Shown: one piece after another, positions 42,805 to 54,998 of the stretch
Position numbering within the stretch: position 1 is the first letter of the stretch
How the letters are laid out: every line of letters begins with the position of its first letter
From: Rhipidocladum racemiflorum
Lineage: Eukaryota; Streptophyta; Magnoliopsida; Poales; Poaceae
Length of the DNA stretch: 64,000 nucleotides
Assembly (NCBI GenBank): GCA_036346355.1
Contig: CM070591.1
Span: 19,700,001-19,764,000, forward strand
Direction of reading: 5' to 3'
The notes under the pieces: model-generated
What the model was told of the DNA's origin: nothing
The model's database searches: none
The model's input: the letters and a program-made list of their open reading frames with translations, nothing else
Position numbers and translations under genes: made by a program

Positions 42805-45800
42805 TGTCGGGACCCCGAATTTGCAAATCCGGACCCTCTGTGTATTCAGCACTAGTCCAGGAACGCGCTAGTGCACACAGTCTTTAACATCGGTAAATAT
42901 CACAATCATACCAATCGATACCATAAAAGTACTTTATTAAAGTAATAAAACTGGTTACTCGACCTTATGGCCAAGTTACAAATATATGCCTCGTAGGGCG
43001 AAACTTATTCAGAGAGAAACAATAGCAGCGGAAAATCAAATAAACTTCGTGGCGCCATCCAGTATACCACAGGCAACTGACTGGGCTCGCATCCCTAAGT
43101 AGTCGGGTCCTCTTGGAGTTCCTCCTCCAAAGCTGGCGTAACCTCCTCTTCAACTGGTATTGTGTTGAGGCAAGGGTGAGTACTTGGTACTCAGCAAGTC
43201 ATGCACAGAATGCAAGCTAATATACTATATGCATGGCTTAGTACAAAGGAATAGCTTAAGGTATATTTGCGAAATGACTTTTGACAAGTAATATAAGTAG
43301 ATTCGAAAGCAGTAAAAATAAGTAAAGCATAAATAACTTTTCAAGAAGTTTAAATAACATTTTTCCCCATCCTAAACCATATTTCCATCCTCTTTATTGT
43401 TAAACCAACCCAACTTTTCAAATCCAAGTTATTTTCAGAAAATCTAACCCTTGATTTGTAATTCCGAGCATTGTCGATCAGTGGACTCGGCTATTCAAAT
43501 AGATTCTACACTCTGCAGAGGTTATGCACTTTACCCACAAGATACAATCCACTCACCACGTCGGTAGTGAATCGCCATACAAGAGTATGCGAATGAGCGA
43601 TCATAACAAAGCCTTTCTAAGCCTCAAACAACACAGGTGGTCCTCTCCAGACGTGCTCTACACCATCCCTTCCCTTAGCCAAGGCGAAGTATGGGACCAA
43701 CACACCGTTAGATGGGTACCTGGCCACGCCCACGATACGCTCCCCGTACAATCACACAAACGGTGTAACTGACACCCTGAGGCTCCACAAGTGAGTCCTT
43801 AGCGACTTAGTCAACTAGGGCCGTCCCATTCCAGCCATGTGGTTGCAAGTATGACCCAGTTCAAAGGCTTGCAAGGTTAAGTCCTTAGAGTGACCAGGGC
43901 AAGACTACCCGAAAAACCAAATCATCATCCCCAGTGCCACACTGGCCCACCTGATTACTCTTGCCACATGCCCCGGTCGAAATCTGTTTATCAAACCCCA
44001 GTTGATTACCATGCACCACGTGCCATCAACATCACATGATACTTTTCCAAAACAGGTTCAATATATCATTAAGTCCATATTATCATTTGATTGTCCAAAA
44101 TCATGTCATGAACACGTAGCAGGTCTAAGCAGCATACTGCAACGATCTAAACCCATGTTGGCAATTTAATAATGTCCAACTAGTAAACCACAACTAGGGT
44201 GACAAGGGATCATGGCACATACTTAAGTAATCAAGGTGTCATATATCAAATTGGTATTTATCTAACCCCCAGGTTTAAACAAAGTATCTTTCTAATTGAA
44301 CTAGCATGCAATAGTTTAAATCAAAATAGATTTCGAAATAGGATCAATATGGTCAAAGCACAACTTGCCTTCAAAAAGCACTTGCTCTTGGTCTTGAGTT
44401 GGATCCTGAGTCAACACTTCTCCCTCGAATCCTTCCGGCACTTCAACGTCTATTCGTAAAGCGTGCAAATAGCAAATACACAAATAAACACTAGGCAAAA
44501 AGATCCCAAAACTCCAAATAAAATCCATAAACAGAGAGAACATAATTTTCTGGATTTTTAGAAACTGGAATCGTCAAATTTGGAGTTAAAAGCATAAAAG
44601 TTATGATTATTTAAAGTTTAAATAATCAATTAAATAATATTACAGAGAAAAACTTTAGTCCAAAAATTAAATAAAATTCATATTTAGGTAGATCTTAATT
44701 TTATACAAATTTAGAAATTTGAATCGCTCAAATCGGAGTTGAAACGCAAAAGTTATAAGCGTTTGAAGTTTGAATCTAAATTTGAATCAATATTTCGAAT
44801 TAATAAATCATTTTCTTTTCGGAAATTAATTATTGTCGGCAAGGACACGTGTCGCCTCTGATTGGCTGGTGGCGTCACCGGCTCATGGGCTCACTCACGG
44901 CGCGGTTCGGTCCACGGTGGACCCGGTCCACGGCTCCACGTGAGGATCGACATGTGGGACCCACTGTCGGTCAGGTCTCACGCAAACGCGGCCGACGTGT
45001 GGGCCCTCGACATGCGGGCCCGCGTGTCGCTGACCACGCACGCGCTGGGCGCGACGGCCGGCTCGACGCTGCGTGGCACAATCGCGTGGCCGTTGGTTTG
45101 AAATCCGACTACCGGGATTGAGTTTGGCCTCATGTGCTTGGGGCGCCGCGTGATCGATCGTGGGCCGTTGGTTCTTGATCCAACGGTCCAGATCCAATCT
45201 AACCTGGTGCAGTTCTTGATACGCGGCGCAACCTAAGCCGTTGGATCTAGATCCAACGGTTGGGATTAGATCTAGGATTTTCAACGGGGAAACTCACCGA
45301 GGTGACGTGGCACGATCTGGGCCTTTGGATCTTGATCGGACGGTTGGTGGAGCTCGGGGTCGGCGATGGCTTCACGGCGGAGTTGCGGCTGCCGGCGCTG
45401 AGGACGGCGACCACCCAAACGGCGGTTGGGGCGTGCTTCGGCGAGATGGATGGTGTCTTCGGGTGCGCTGGCGGGGTTTCGAATGGGGTCAATGGCGGCG
45501 AGGATCGCGGACGGCGGCGAGGCGAGGCAAGGACCGTGGCGGCGCTTCACGCAACTACGGCGAGCGATTCCGGCGAACCTACGGCGGCTAGAGCTCGGCG
45601 GGTTAGGGCAAGAAGTGCGCGGGGTCACGGCGGTCCTCGGGGTGCGATCCGGGCATTAAATAGCCCCGGGAGGCGTGCTCAGGGCGGAGCCCTAATCGGT
45701 CACAGCGCGCACTTTCGGGCGGAGTCCGGCTCGATTCTGAAGACGACGAAATCGTGGCCGTCCACGTGTCGCGCTCAACGGCCCACGATCGCCTGCGCGA

Positions 45801-46274
45801 TCGGTCCGGTCGGTCGGTTTCTGGCTTCGGTCGAGTCAGGCGGATCTCAGCCGTTGGATCTTGATCCAACGGTTGGGATCGATTAGGGTTAGGAGTGGGT
45901 TCGGTCGAGTCAACTGGCTCGGGTCGGACTCGAGTCCGACTCGGTCGGATGAACAGTACTTGACCCGAGTTGGATTTTCCAGCGATTTAATATTTAAAAT
46001 AATTCCCAGTAATTCATTTAATTCATTAAAAATAGCAAATGACTCAGAAAAATTCCAGAAAAATTCTGGAAAATATTTTGGATTATTTTGGACTCAAATA
46101 AAATATTTCCAACAAAAATTTATTTGCAAAATTAAATTCTTTAATTATTTCAAAATGGAATAAATTCAAATAAAATTCCAAATAAATCCAAATAAATTCC
46201 AGAAAATTCCAAAAATTCACCAAAGTGCCAAATCACACATGAATTTAAGAAAAGCAAAATTTTGGGATGTTACA
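42805..46274 (-). repeat. Chromovirus LTR (5' LTR in element orientation)
   Basis: TGTCGGGACC to GGATGTTACA on the plus strand, same length as the other LTR. AT-rich parts match almost perfectly, whereas the GC-rich part (44830-45900) has many small differences. Confidence 0.93.
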
Positions 46275-46330
46275 CTCATCCACATGAACAAAAACAAATC
46301 ATTGCAAGCCATTCAACATAAATACATTGT

Positions 46331-48726
46331 TCAACTCGGAGGTGTATGAAAGTTGTGGCCACTACCTGCATCACCCCCTGTGTTGAGATATTGATCAACA
46401 GGCGTCCCCGAACCACTAGCAACATCACCTGCAACATTTGTTTCCGGTCCAAAGAAAGGTGTTGTCGATCCCTATATGAATCAAAATAGTTTTTAATTAA
46501 TTTCACATGAAAGACAAGTTAGTAAATACCATTTCTAAAAATGATAAGTTAGTAAATACCATTTGCGGGGGTTGGAAGAAAGGAGGTGAAGGAGGAGGAC
46601 GAAATGTTGGCAAGTTAACGGCAGTGGATCCAAGGTGCGAAGCTAAAATTTCCTAAAAAAAGTATTGATACAAGAACAAGAACAAATATAAGTATTGTGA
46701 CAACAATTAGCAAATAAAATGATCAAGTTCATAAAAAGTGCATATAATTTGGCCATTAGCACTATATGCAAGCATTGATCATCAAAATTTGTCATTCCAC
46801 TTCATGAGGCACGCATGATATAAATTTGATAAATTTATTGAAAATGATCAATTATGGAGGATCATCAAAATTCGCCATTCCACATACATGGTCAACCATA
46901 ACAAAGCATTATGAAGTGATTATGAACCATTACAAAATACATCTAGCACATATGATATAAATTTAATAAATTTAGGTAAACTAACATTATCAAGTGATTT
47001 ATGTCTAAATGAAATCGTAAACAACTTTACTTACTTGAAAGTATTGTTGTTGTTGTGCCTGCCATTGAACAAAATAGGCTTGGGTTTGCATTGCACTCTC
47101 GTGTTGCTGCCTCATCATATCCTGTTGTTGCCTCAGCACCTCCCGTTGTTGCCTTAACTCCTCCTCTAGTCTTGCCTCATGTGAACTCCGTGCACTGCCT
47201 TGGGATGAGTGAGATGACCTCGCCTCTCCTATGGCCTCACTTGAATCCACGACCCCATTGAACATGGCAAACCTGCCATGTTTCTTACCACCTCCACTTG
47301 TGTACAAGGCCACAAGATCGACATCTTCTCTCCTCCAATCGTACTCTTCCCCATGACGTTCGACCATTGTTTCTCCATAGCGTGCCTACAATATTAATTA
47401 AGGTAATAATAGGGAATTTCATTTAAACCAAATGTACCATGTTGATACTACTAACCAGGTTCTGCGTCGCCGACGAACTACAAAGCTGCTCTGGGTGCGT
47501 AGGATCACCTCCTTTGTGGCCTCGGATATATGCTTCAATGTAGCTTGGCGCATTGCCACTTTCAGCCTCCTATAGCTCAATGTTAATTAGTAAACATAAG
47601 TATAACCAAAGTTAAATAAATTAGAAGTACACCATGTCGAACGTACCATTCGACTTGCGAGATGAAGATGTCCATCAGCGCCATACCGTTGAGTCACCCT
47701 TGGACCCGCCTGTCGGTTGCCCCTCTTCTTGCGTGACTGCTCCACGAAAGCTGCCGACGACCAGTAGGCACAAAGCGCTTGCCATGCATCTGGGCATTTC
47801 CGTAACCAAGGCAAGTCCACCTCGAGGTACTCATCCTCTCGAAGGTATATCTGTGACGCACCTAACTTCTTGTTCATGTCCTCATTTTTGATCTTCTTGT
47901 AGTACAAGCACACCGCTTGTATATGAGCATTTGACAACATGTCCTTGATGACCCTGGCAGCAGCTTTGTCAAACACACATCTGGCTTTAGCTGCAAGTAA
48001 GTCCTCCTGACCCTTTGGCAAACGGTACCTCTCCTAATTGGAAAAAATTATGAGTTAAACAATTTAGTATAGACGTCAAAATATATTAAACAAAGTGTAA
48101 CCAATATCATTACCCAAAAGTCCTTCCACACCCTCTGTGCAACATTTCCCTCTTGACCATCTATAGCCAACGTATAGTGATCCCACTTCATTGTTGGCTT
48201 AGAAACACCTCTAACCACAACCATCCCAAGATAGTGATACCGACAGAGAGATCCTAATGTAGCGTTCACAGGCCTTAACCGATTTCGACCCTCCCAGGCA
48301 ACATCAATCCATTGCCTGCAAAATACAATTCTCAAGTAAACCAGATTATTAATAGTGAATTAATAACAAATTTTAAGTTCAAACTTACCAATCACCATGT
48401 GGCACGATCGCCCTTCTTAACCTAGGGTCTGCAATTGCAGGAGGAATCAAATTAGATCCCCTGTACCTGAAGATGGTTTCAGCATTTTCCCCCTCATCCC
48501 CTGCATCATCACCATCTCCAGAAACATTATCTTCCTCAGCCCCATCTTCCCCAACCTCATTCTCCTCCTCCACCTCTGCATCTTCACTATTCCCACTTCT
48601 ATCTTCAGCCTCATTCTCCCCCTCCCCTACCTGTGATGGAGCCTCCTCTGATGGAGCCACCTCCATGGCGTCGTCAAGGCATTTCTGGAATGCGCTCCGT
48701 CGACTCTGCTGAGAAGCACAGCCCAT
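46331..48726 (-). CDS. CACTA TNPA-like gene (plant transposase, Ptta/En/Spm, PF03004-like)
   Basis: Multi-exon minus-strand gene. Exons with good GT-AG borders: 48389-48726 (MGCASQQSRRSAFQKC, then a long acidic stretch), 48114-48315 (WIDVAWEGRNRLRPVNATLG), 47647-48033 (core with FDKAAARVIKDMLSNAHIQA, YLREDEYLEVDLPWLRKCPD, WQALCAYWSS). Approximate later exons are 47456-47574 (APSYIEAYIRGHKGGDPTHP), 47038-47389 (GEEYDWRREDVDLVALYTSG, then a Gln-rich coiled coil), 46563-46655 and a last exon ending at TGA 46331-46333. The product would bind subterminal repeats and assist excision. Start alternatives upstream (48803) contain a stop. Confidence 0.78.
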
Positions 48727-49009
48727 AAATAAAGAACCGCCTGTTGAACCTTGGCTTTTTGAAGATTAAGATCCATCTTTCTTCTTGCCCTTTGAGAGCA
48801 TTTTGCCACCAATATGAACAAACAACCTCATTCTGTTTATGAAAATGCAAAAAACATTAGTACATAGAAAAAAACCATTAAGATTACATAATAAAAAATG
48901 CAATAGTAGTAACTATGTCATTACATTGATTAGAAGTCATCGGCATCAGGAGGTTCAATGGTAATATTATGCAAACTACCACGTCGATGTTGTTTCTTTT
49001 TTTGAGGAC

Positions 49010-52000
49010 CTAAGTCATGCCTTTGTCGTTTCTTTTTGCGCATCTTGTCACAATAATATCATTAGTGTCGCCGACTATTTGATCAAGTGCCAACCCAATC
49101 TCTATTCCAAATGAGTTGGGTAGATCTCCTTCTTGGTATGCCTCTTGACCGTTGTTATCGATCTCATTTTCTACATAACAATCATCTCCAGGGGTGTTCA
49201 ACCGGCCAGGAGGATTGACTTTATAAACAACCCACCACGGTGCCAAATAGGACTTATTGCATGGATATGACATATAATAAACTTGTTCAACTAGGTTCGC
49301 CAGTACAAATGGATCGTAGCCTGTAAGGCGCGACTCATGATTAACTTCCACCATCCCTATTTTGTTGTTACGTCTTGTTCCTTTCTTGGGATCAACGCTA
49401 AACCAATCATAGTAAAAGAAGACTACCCTGATGTCTTTCGCCCCCTCGAACTTGAACTCTACTATATCCTGAATAACGCCATAAAACTCGGTGGCACGAC
49501 CATTAACGTCATACGCCTTAGTAACAATTCCACTATTCGTTGTGGCTACTTGTGGGTGTTTTGCTTCAAATTTGTTGGAACGAAAGCGCCATCCGTTGAC
49601 ATCATAACGTCCATAACTCTTTGCAGTTGTGCTTCCATGTGATAATTGGCGTAGATCCTCATGTACGTCACATTCCCTCATGCACTACAATATTAGTTTA
49701 GTTTTTGAAGTGAATTAGTTAAATACAATTTGTTATAGTTAAGTGTTATAAGAACAATACATTTTGTCGAAACCAAGCGACGAAGCTAGGACCACCGTGT
49801 AAACCCTGACGTCGTAATTTGTCAAGTTATTTAGGGGTAGGTTGACGTGTGGATCTCCAGTATTGATCGTCAAACAACCTGCAAATTATTCAATAGATAT
49901 TGAGTCCTTGTGTGTTAACAGATTTATGAGGATATTCAATGGAAGTGCTTACTTGAAATACTTGTCCATTTCCTCGATGTTGGCGTACATATACAACAAC
50001 ACGGCATTCCATTCTTGCGGAGATAGCTCGTGATTAGAACCACCACCCACAGCTTTGCCATTCCATTGGAATATTTTCAAATTACTGACAGGGGTGTCAC
50101 CAGATGTGTGGTACCGTGGTATATGAGCATTTATGTTGTGTTCATCTGCAAAATATGTACTCGCGTAATACGATATCTCCTTAAGGTAGAATGCTTCTGC
50201 GATACATCCTTCAACTCTTGCTTTGTTACGCACAGTTCCTCAAAGTTTTTTCAGGTTCCGTTCTATTGGGTACATCCATCGATCTTGTCACGAACCTGCA
50301 ACCTCTGCTTCATATGGCAAATGTACCAATAGATGTTGCATTACATTCATAAAACCTGGTGGGAATACCTTCTCCATCTTGCATATAAGCACTGGTATGT
50401 CCTTCTTCAACTTTTTCATTATTGTTTTATTTATTTCCTTAGCACATAGTCGTCTATAGAAGAAACTTAGCTCTGCCCGGCCTTGTCCAAAGTTCCTCCT
50501 GCCAGATAACCACGGAACATTACAGTAGTAGCCTTTCCATGATAATATGGTAGTCATGGCTCTTTAAACCATTTAGCTTGCTCGTTACAATGCTCACCGC
50601 TCTTCTTAGGTTCAAGTAACCATCAGGAAATTTAACATTTTTCAACCACATAAGTACCTCCTTTCTCTCGGCAGGTTTGAGGCAGTAGGGAGCACGTGGC
50701 TTCCCTGTCCGTCCGGCTTCGTCTGACCTCACCTCAAGGGTAGGTCGATTACATATCTCGGCCATGTCCTTACGTGCTTTAATATTATCTTTTGTTTTGT
50801 CTTTGAAATCAAAAATCATACTAATGATGCTTTCTGCAACATTTCGTTCCTGATGCATCACATCGATATTATGCCTGAGGATTAGGGATTGAGCATAAGG
50901 AAGACTCCAAATGCAAGATATGTGAGTCCAATTGTGCGTCTCTTTTACCCCATCATATCCATCCTCTGTATTGACTAAATTATTGTGCCAAGTAACAATC
51001 TCATGACCGGTCAACCGTTTCGGTGGCCCTTTACTGATGGTCGTCGCTTTGCGGAAAGCATTGCTCTGTGTCCTGAATGGGTGATTAGGAGACGTGAAAC
51101 GTCGATGACAGTCGAAGAAGCAGAATTTGCCACCGTTTTTCAAACGAAAGGCATCTGTGTCACCCATGCATATTGGACAACACAATCTACCATGTGTGCT
51201 CCATCCCGAGAACATGCCATATGCAGGAAAATCGTGAATATACCAAAGATATGCACCACGCATGTTAAAGTACTCTTTTCTGTTGTTGTCATATGTCATC
51301 ACCCCATTCCATAACTCTTTCAACTCATCGATCACGGGTTGCATGAACATATCTAAGTGCTTTCCTGGATGGTCGTGACCCGGTATGACGAGGGTTAAGA
51401 AAACATACTCATCTTTCATGCATATCGAAGGTGGCAGATTATATGGAATTGCAAAAACAGGCCAACATGAGTACGAGGCTGCACTTGTGTTAAAAGGTGT
51501 GAAACCATCAGTCGCCAACCCAATACGCACATTGCGGGGGTCTTTGGCAAAATCGGCATCATATTGATCCAACGCCTTCCAAGCCTCGGCATCAGAAGGA
51601 TGGCCCATTAGCCCATTATTCTCACGGACGCCTTCCTTGTGCCACCTCATATGCTTCGCAGTCGTCCTAGATAAGTAAGACCGTTGAAGCCTTGGTATTA
51701 GGGGCATGTGTCGTAACACCTTCACTGGCACAGTTGTCATCTGCATATTCCCTTCTTCGTCGACCATCTCCATATATCTCGATTTCATGCAATACACACA
51801 ACGATCCTTGTCCTCGTGTTCCTTCCAGAACAACATGCAATTGTTAACACATACATCAATCTTTTGGTAAGGCATTCCTAAACCGGCCAACAGCTTCTTC
51901 GAACGGTAAAAGTCCTTGGGCATCTTATGAGGTTTTGGAAGGATATCACAAATCAAATCGACTAAATCATTGTAACAACTTACAGAGAGATTGTACTTCG

Positions 52001-52461
52001 ATTTTATAGCCATGAGTCGCGTCACAGCGCCTAGCTGTGTCACATTTGTAGACTCATGCAAAGAATCTTCAAGCGAAAGTAACCTAAAGAATTTCTCGAC
52101 CTCCAAATTTCAGGGACATCCTCAAACCGATGAGCAATATCATTGACCAGCTCATCCATTCTATCCTCAGGCTCATCTGATTGATCGACATAATTCGACG
52201 TTGCTCCTATTTGTGACTCACCATGCTCAAACCACGTGAGATAATCCGGCATGAAACCGTATTTACATAGGTGATGCTCCATAGTAGGCTTGGACTGTCG
52301 AGCAAAGTTCCAGACTTAGAACATGGACATTTCGCCAATCCGCCACCAGGAGACGAGGAATAAACGTGATCCACAAAACCTTGTGTCTTAACCATCCATT
52401 CTTGTGTATGTGCCCCAGTGCTTGTCCAACCATTGTACATCCATCTACGATCATCTCCCAT
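49010..52461 (-). CDS. CACTA TNPD-like transposase
   Basis: From MGDDRRWMYNGWTSTGAHTQ (52461) the transposase-associated domain runs through FVDHVYSSSPGGGLAKCPCS and, after a frame change, MEHHLCKYGFMPDYLTWFEH. The main frame 52106-50520 (528 residues) is the Transposase_21 domain: FWKEHEDKDRCVYC, RNVRIGLATDGFTPFNTSAA, PICMGDTDAF, ILRHNIDVMHQERNVAESII. DUF4218 follows (50557-49949; PVLICKMEKVFPPGFMNVMQ, HLLVHLPYEAEVAGS), then DUF4216 (49681-49010; VVFFYYDWFSVDPKKGTRRN, APWWVVYKVNPPGRL). Breaks at about 52100, 50530 and 50230 may be introns, frameshifts or sequence errors. The enzyme cuts and joins CACTA ends. Confidence 0.85.
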
Positions 52462-52550
52462 TTTGTATGCTATACTGAATGCATGAATAATTGTGAAAGT
52501 GAGGTACACATCCTAACAAGAGGTCTAGGTAAGGATAGGTCCTAAACCCA

Positions 52551-52747
52551 CCTAGGAATAGACGGTTAAGCCTGATTTTTATGACATGCCGTACAATTCG
52601 AGCGAAATTTCGGCGACATAACCTGCTGTTCCCGAATGCACGACCAGGTTGATGTGCATCGGAGAACAATCGGGTTACACTGCCGAAATTCCTGCGTCGA
52701 ATTATATGACATGTCATAAAAACTAAGCTTAACTGTCCATTCCTAGG
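52551..52747. repeat. About 200-bp imperfect inverted repeat upstream of TNPD
   Basis: Arm 52551-52641 pairs with arm 52657-52747 at roughly 80% by eye. Both arms read CCTAGGAAT, GTTAAGC, TTTTTATGACATG, AATTCG, AATTTCGGC in the same order when one is complemented. The hairpin begins about 90 bp upstream of the TNPD start codon and is probably in its leader or first intron. Confidence 0.87.
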
Positions 52748-52769
52748 TCATCCAAAATCGTGGACAATT

Positions 52770-54060
52770 CCGAACGACAAAGCACACAACTTAATGTGAA
52801 CTCGTGTCGCTCCGAGCGGGTGACGTATAGGTTGGGTGACTTGTGTGTATAAAATAGTTAAATTCGATATATATCACTTGTGTGTATTAAATGATTAAAT
52901 GTTTATGGTATCAAAAGTTAAATAAACCTCGTCCAATGAAATAACATAACATAAATAAAATAAACAATAATTATATTAAACTTCAACAATAAGCATATTA
53001 ACATACAATGATGCAAATATCAATGCCCTTAAATTCAACATGCCTGCAAATATATATAATCTCCATTTAACTTATCATTCCTGCACTGGATACATGACAT
53101 ACTACCTTTATAACTTCATTGCATACTAGCATCTAAAAGATTTACCACAATTATGACTTCATGTTGAATCCAACAGATTTACCACAATTATGACTTCATG
53201 GCACACTAGCATCACTATATATGTACAGAGCCTAATAGACAAGAAAAATTAAGCACCAAGCTAAGCACGAGCATTTAATTAAGCATCGATGCTTTAAAAT
53301 AAACACATTATATATACCGTGTAGGAAGAAAAATTAAATTTTATTACTAAGAATCTTTTAAACATCTATATTGTACATAGCGAGGTTGGTGTGTGTGCTT
53401 TTTCACTACGATCGCCTCCGCCCATCTTTTTTTTTTCTTTACATCCTCAAGAACTTCACAAAAGTTCCTCAAAAAGTCAAAATAGGCAGCTTGCTCATCT
53501 TTCCAATAGTTACTACTTTATTCATGCTACCACAATGTAACCTCATTTGGTTGGTTTGAAGTTTCAACAATGCTTGGCCTAGTTAAAGGAGAATACAAGC
53601 ATAATCCTTAAGTCAATGCCAAAACTTAGCAACCTACTAGCTATTAGTACTCAAATTGCTTCAAGTGTTCATAGACCGTGTTGTGCCTTGTACAACACAA
53701 GTGTGACCATAAAGACACTTACATTATGTTTAATTGGACCTCTTTGGGACTTCATCATGCTAAATAAAGAACTACACAGTGTGCCCATATATAATGTTGT
53801 TGTTTCACCATGCTAAATTAGTCCTAGCATGCATGATAACTACACGCTTTAAGTTGACACCACTCTAGCATGCTAGGGCCGTAACCCATCATGCATATCC
53901 ACGCAGCCAAGAAATTGTTACTTGTTGAATCGAAATAAAGAAACAATTAGAACAAGTGCAATCTCGATCGCCATCTCACAAAGATTAAATATGGTTCACA
54001 AGCGTGTTGAATAGAAGCAAATTCCTCACCGATTCGCTTTTTCCAGTGAAATTGGTTTTG
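52770..54060. other. CACTA leader region, AT-rich
   Basis: No ORF with recognisable content. It lies between the hairpin and the GC-rich end block and may be a leader intron. Confidence 0.5.
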
Positions 54061-54129
54061 AGGTTACTGATAACGATTGCGATAATGTCGAGGATTGGTC
54101 CTACGCAGAACGATCGCACACACCAGGAT

Positions 54130-54420
54130 TGTTTCACCGACATACCTTAATGTCGCTCGGCCGACGCGACAGAGCGGCGTGGCGCTGACAGTGCGCGCGC
54201 GTGGCGTAAGCGGCAGTCTTGGCCGGCGCGTATGGCCTTCGCGGGCGTGGCGGCGTAAGACGCCCGAGGCATCGCCGCGCTGGCGCCGGCCGCCCAGCGT
54301 AAGCGACGGCAGCGGGCAGCGGCGGCGAGCGGCTGGCGCCGGCGTGGTAAGCGAGCGCATGACAGGGCGCGATGCGATGGCGGCGGCGGCTGGTGTGTTG
54401 TTGTGTTGTGTGGACTCGTG
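54130..54420. promoter_or_regulatory. GC-rich, CpG-dense block at the transcription-start end of the CACTA
   Basis: Very high GC with many GGCG and CGCC words, between the AT-rich leader and the right subterminal repeats. The position and composition resemble the GC-rich downstream control region (first exon) of maize Spm. ORFs on both strands here have no recognisable domain. Function is inferred from analogy. Confidence 0.45.
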
Positions 54421-54429
54421 TGCGCAGGG

Positions 54430-54812
54430 AAATATTAGGTTAGCTATTAACATCGGCCCAGCCAACGAAAAAAACATGGCCTTTATTACCGTCGGCTAAG
54501 CCGACGAAACTAATCCGTGGGCCCGCCATTTGCTTTCTTTATTATTTCCTGCTCCTATTTTCGACGGCTTAGCCGACGAAACTACGTACCCAAAATTTGA
54601 AAAAATGTGTGCGGAGCTGGGTCAGATATTGGCGTCGGCTAAGCCGACGAAAATAGTTGCCCGCGATATTTTCGTCGGCTTAGCCGATGAAAATAACTAC
54701 TATTTCGTCGGCTTAGCCACGACCGACGAAAAAATATATGTTATTTCGTCGGCCTGATTTGAGCCGATGAAAATATGTGTAGCCGTCGAAAACAAATCGT
54801 TTTCCTGTAGTG
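54430..54812. repeat. CACTA right subterminal repeats and terminal inverted repeat
   Basis: About eight motifs, several as the palindrome GTCGGCTTAGCCGAC (for example at 54485, 54632, 54675), ending in TTTTCCTGTAGTG. The palindromic linker TTAG/CTAA distinguishes this end from the left one. Confidence 0.88.
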
Positions 54813-54815
54813 CAT

Positions 54816-54998
54816 GGCGGGGGCGCACGATGAGACCCGGGGCGGCAGCGCTAGGATTTCTGGAGGCAGCGCGTTGAGGCGTTGTGGAAGGCGGGGTCCT
54901 GGTGGTCATTTTGTAGGCGGCAAAGGTGGAGTTTGGCTCGGCTAGGCGACGGCTTCGGAGTCTTGGCTGGACACGAGTGAAGACGAAGATGAGCAATA
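54816..54998. other. LTR-like sequence, segment 3
   Basis: GC-rich non-coding continuation of 32692-32832, up to the Helitron insertion point. Confidence 0.5.

Larger units (their letters stand above)
33661..46274 (-). mobile_element. Tekay-type chromovirus (RIRE3/RIRE8-like) with 3.47 kb LTRs
   Basis: LTRs at 33661-37130 and 42805-46274 start TGTAACATCC and end GGTCCCGACA on the minus strand. The PBS (initiator Met) lies at 42791-42802, the PPT at 37133-37150 and the TSD is CTCAT. Interior order on the minus strand: extra ORF, gag, protease, RT, RNase H, integrase and chromodomain. Very long LTRs, Met PBS, an ORF before gag and a chromodomain after integrase fit the Tekay/Del clade, and RIRE3/RIRE8 in rice in particular. 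All genes are broken by frame changes, some of which may be sequence errors. Confidence 0.9.
32836..54812 (-). mobile_element. CACTA (En/Spm) DNA transposon with nested chromovirus
   Basis: Termini CACTACAGGAA (32836-32846) and its complement (54802-54812) with TSD CAT. Both ends have subterminal repeats built on GTCGGC and GACGAAAAT. Excluding the nested chromovirus (33661-46274 plus one TSD) the element is about 9.4 kb, with TNPD-like (49010-52461) and TNPA-like (46331-48726) genes on the minus strand. The transcriptional start side is therefore the right end. Coding exons are fairly well preserved, so recent activity is possible. Confidence 0.92.

Noticed and set aside
52551..52747. miR820 precursor known from rice CACTA elements
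   Set aside because: The hairpin is real, but I did not find the miR820 mature sequence in it; kept only as an unassigned inverted repeat.
54064..54499. Overlapping ORFs of about 135 residues on both strands
   Set aside because: Product of the GC-rich CACTA end block; both frames are low-complexity Arg/Ala.
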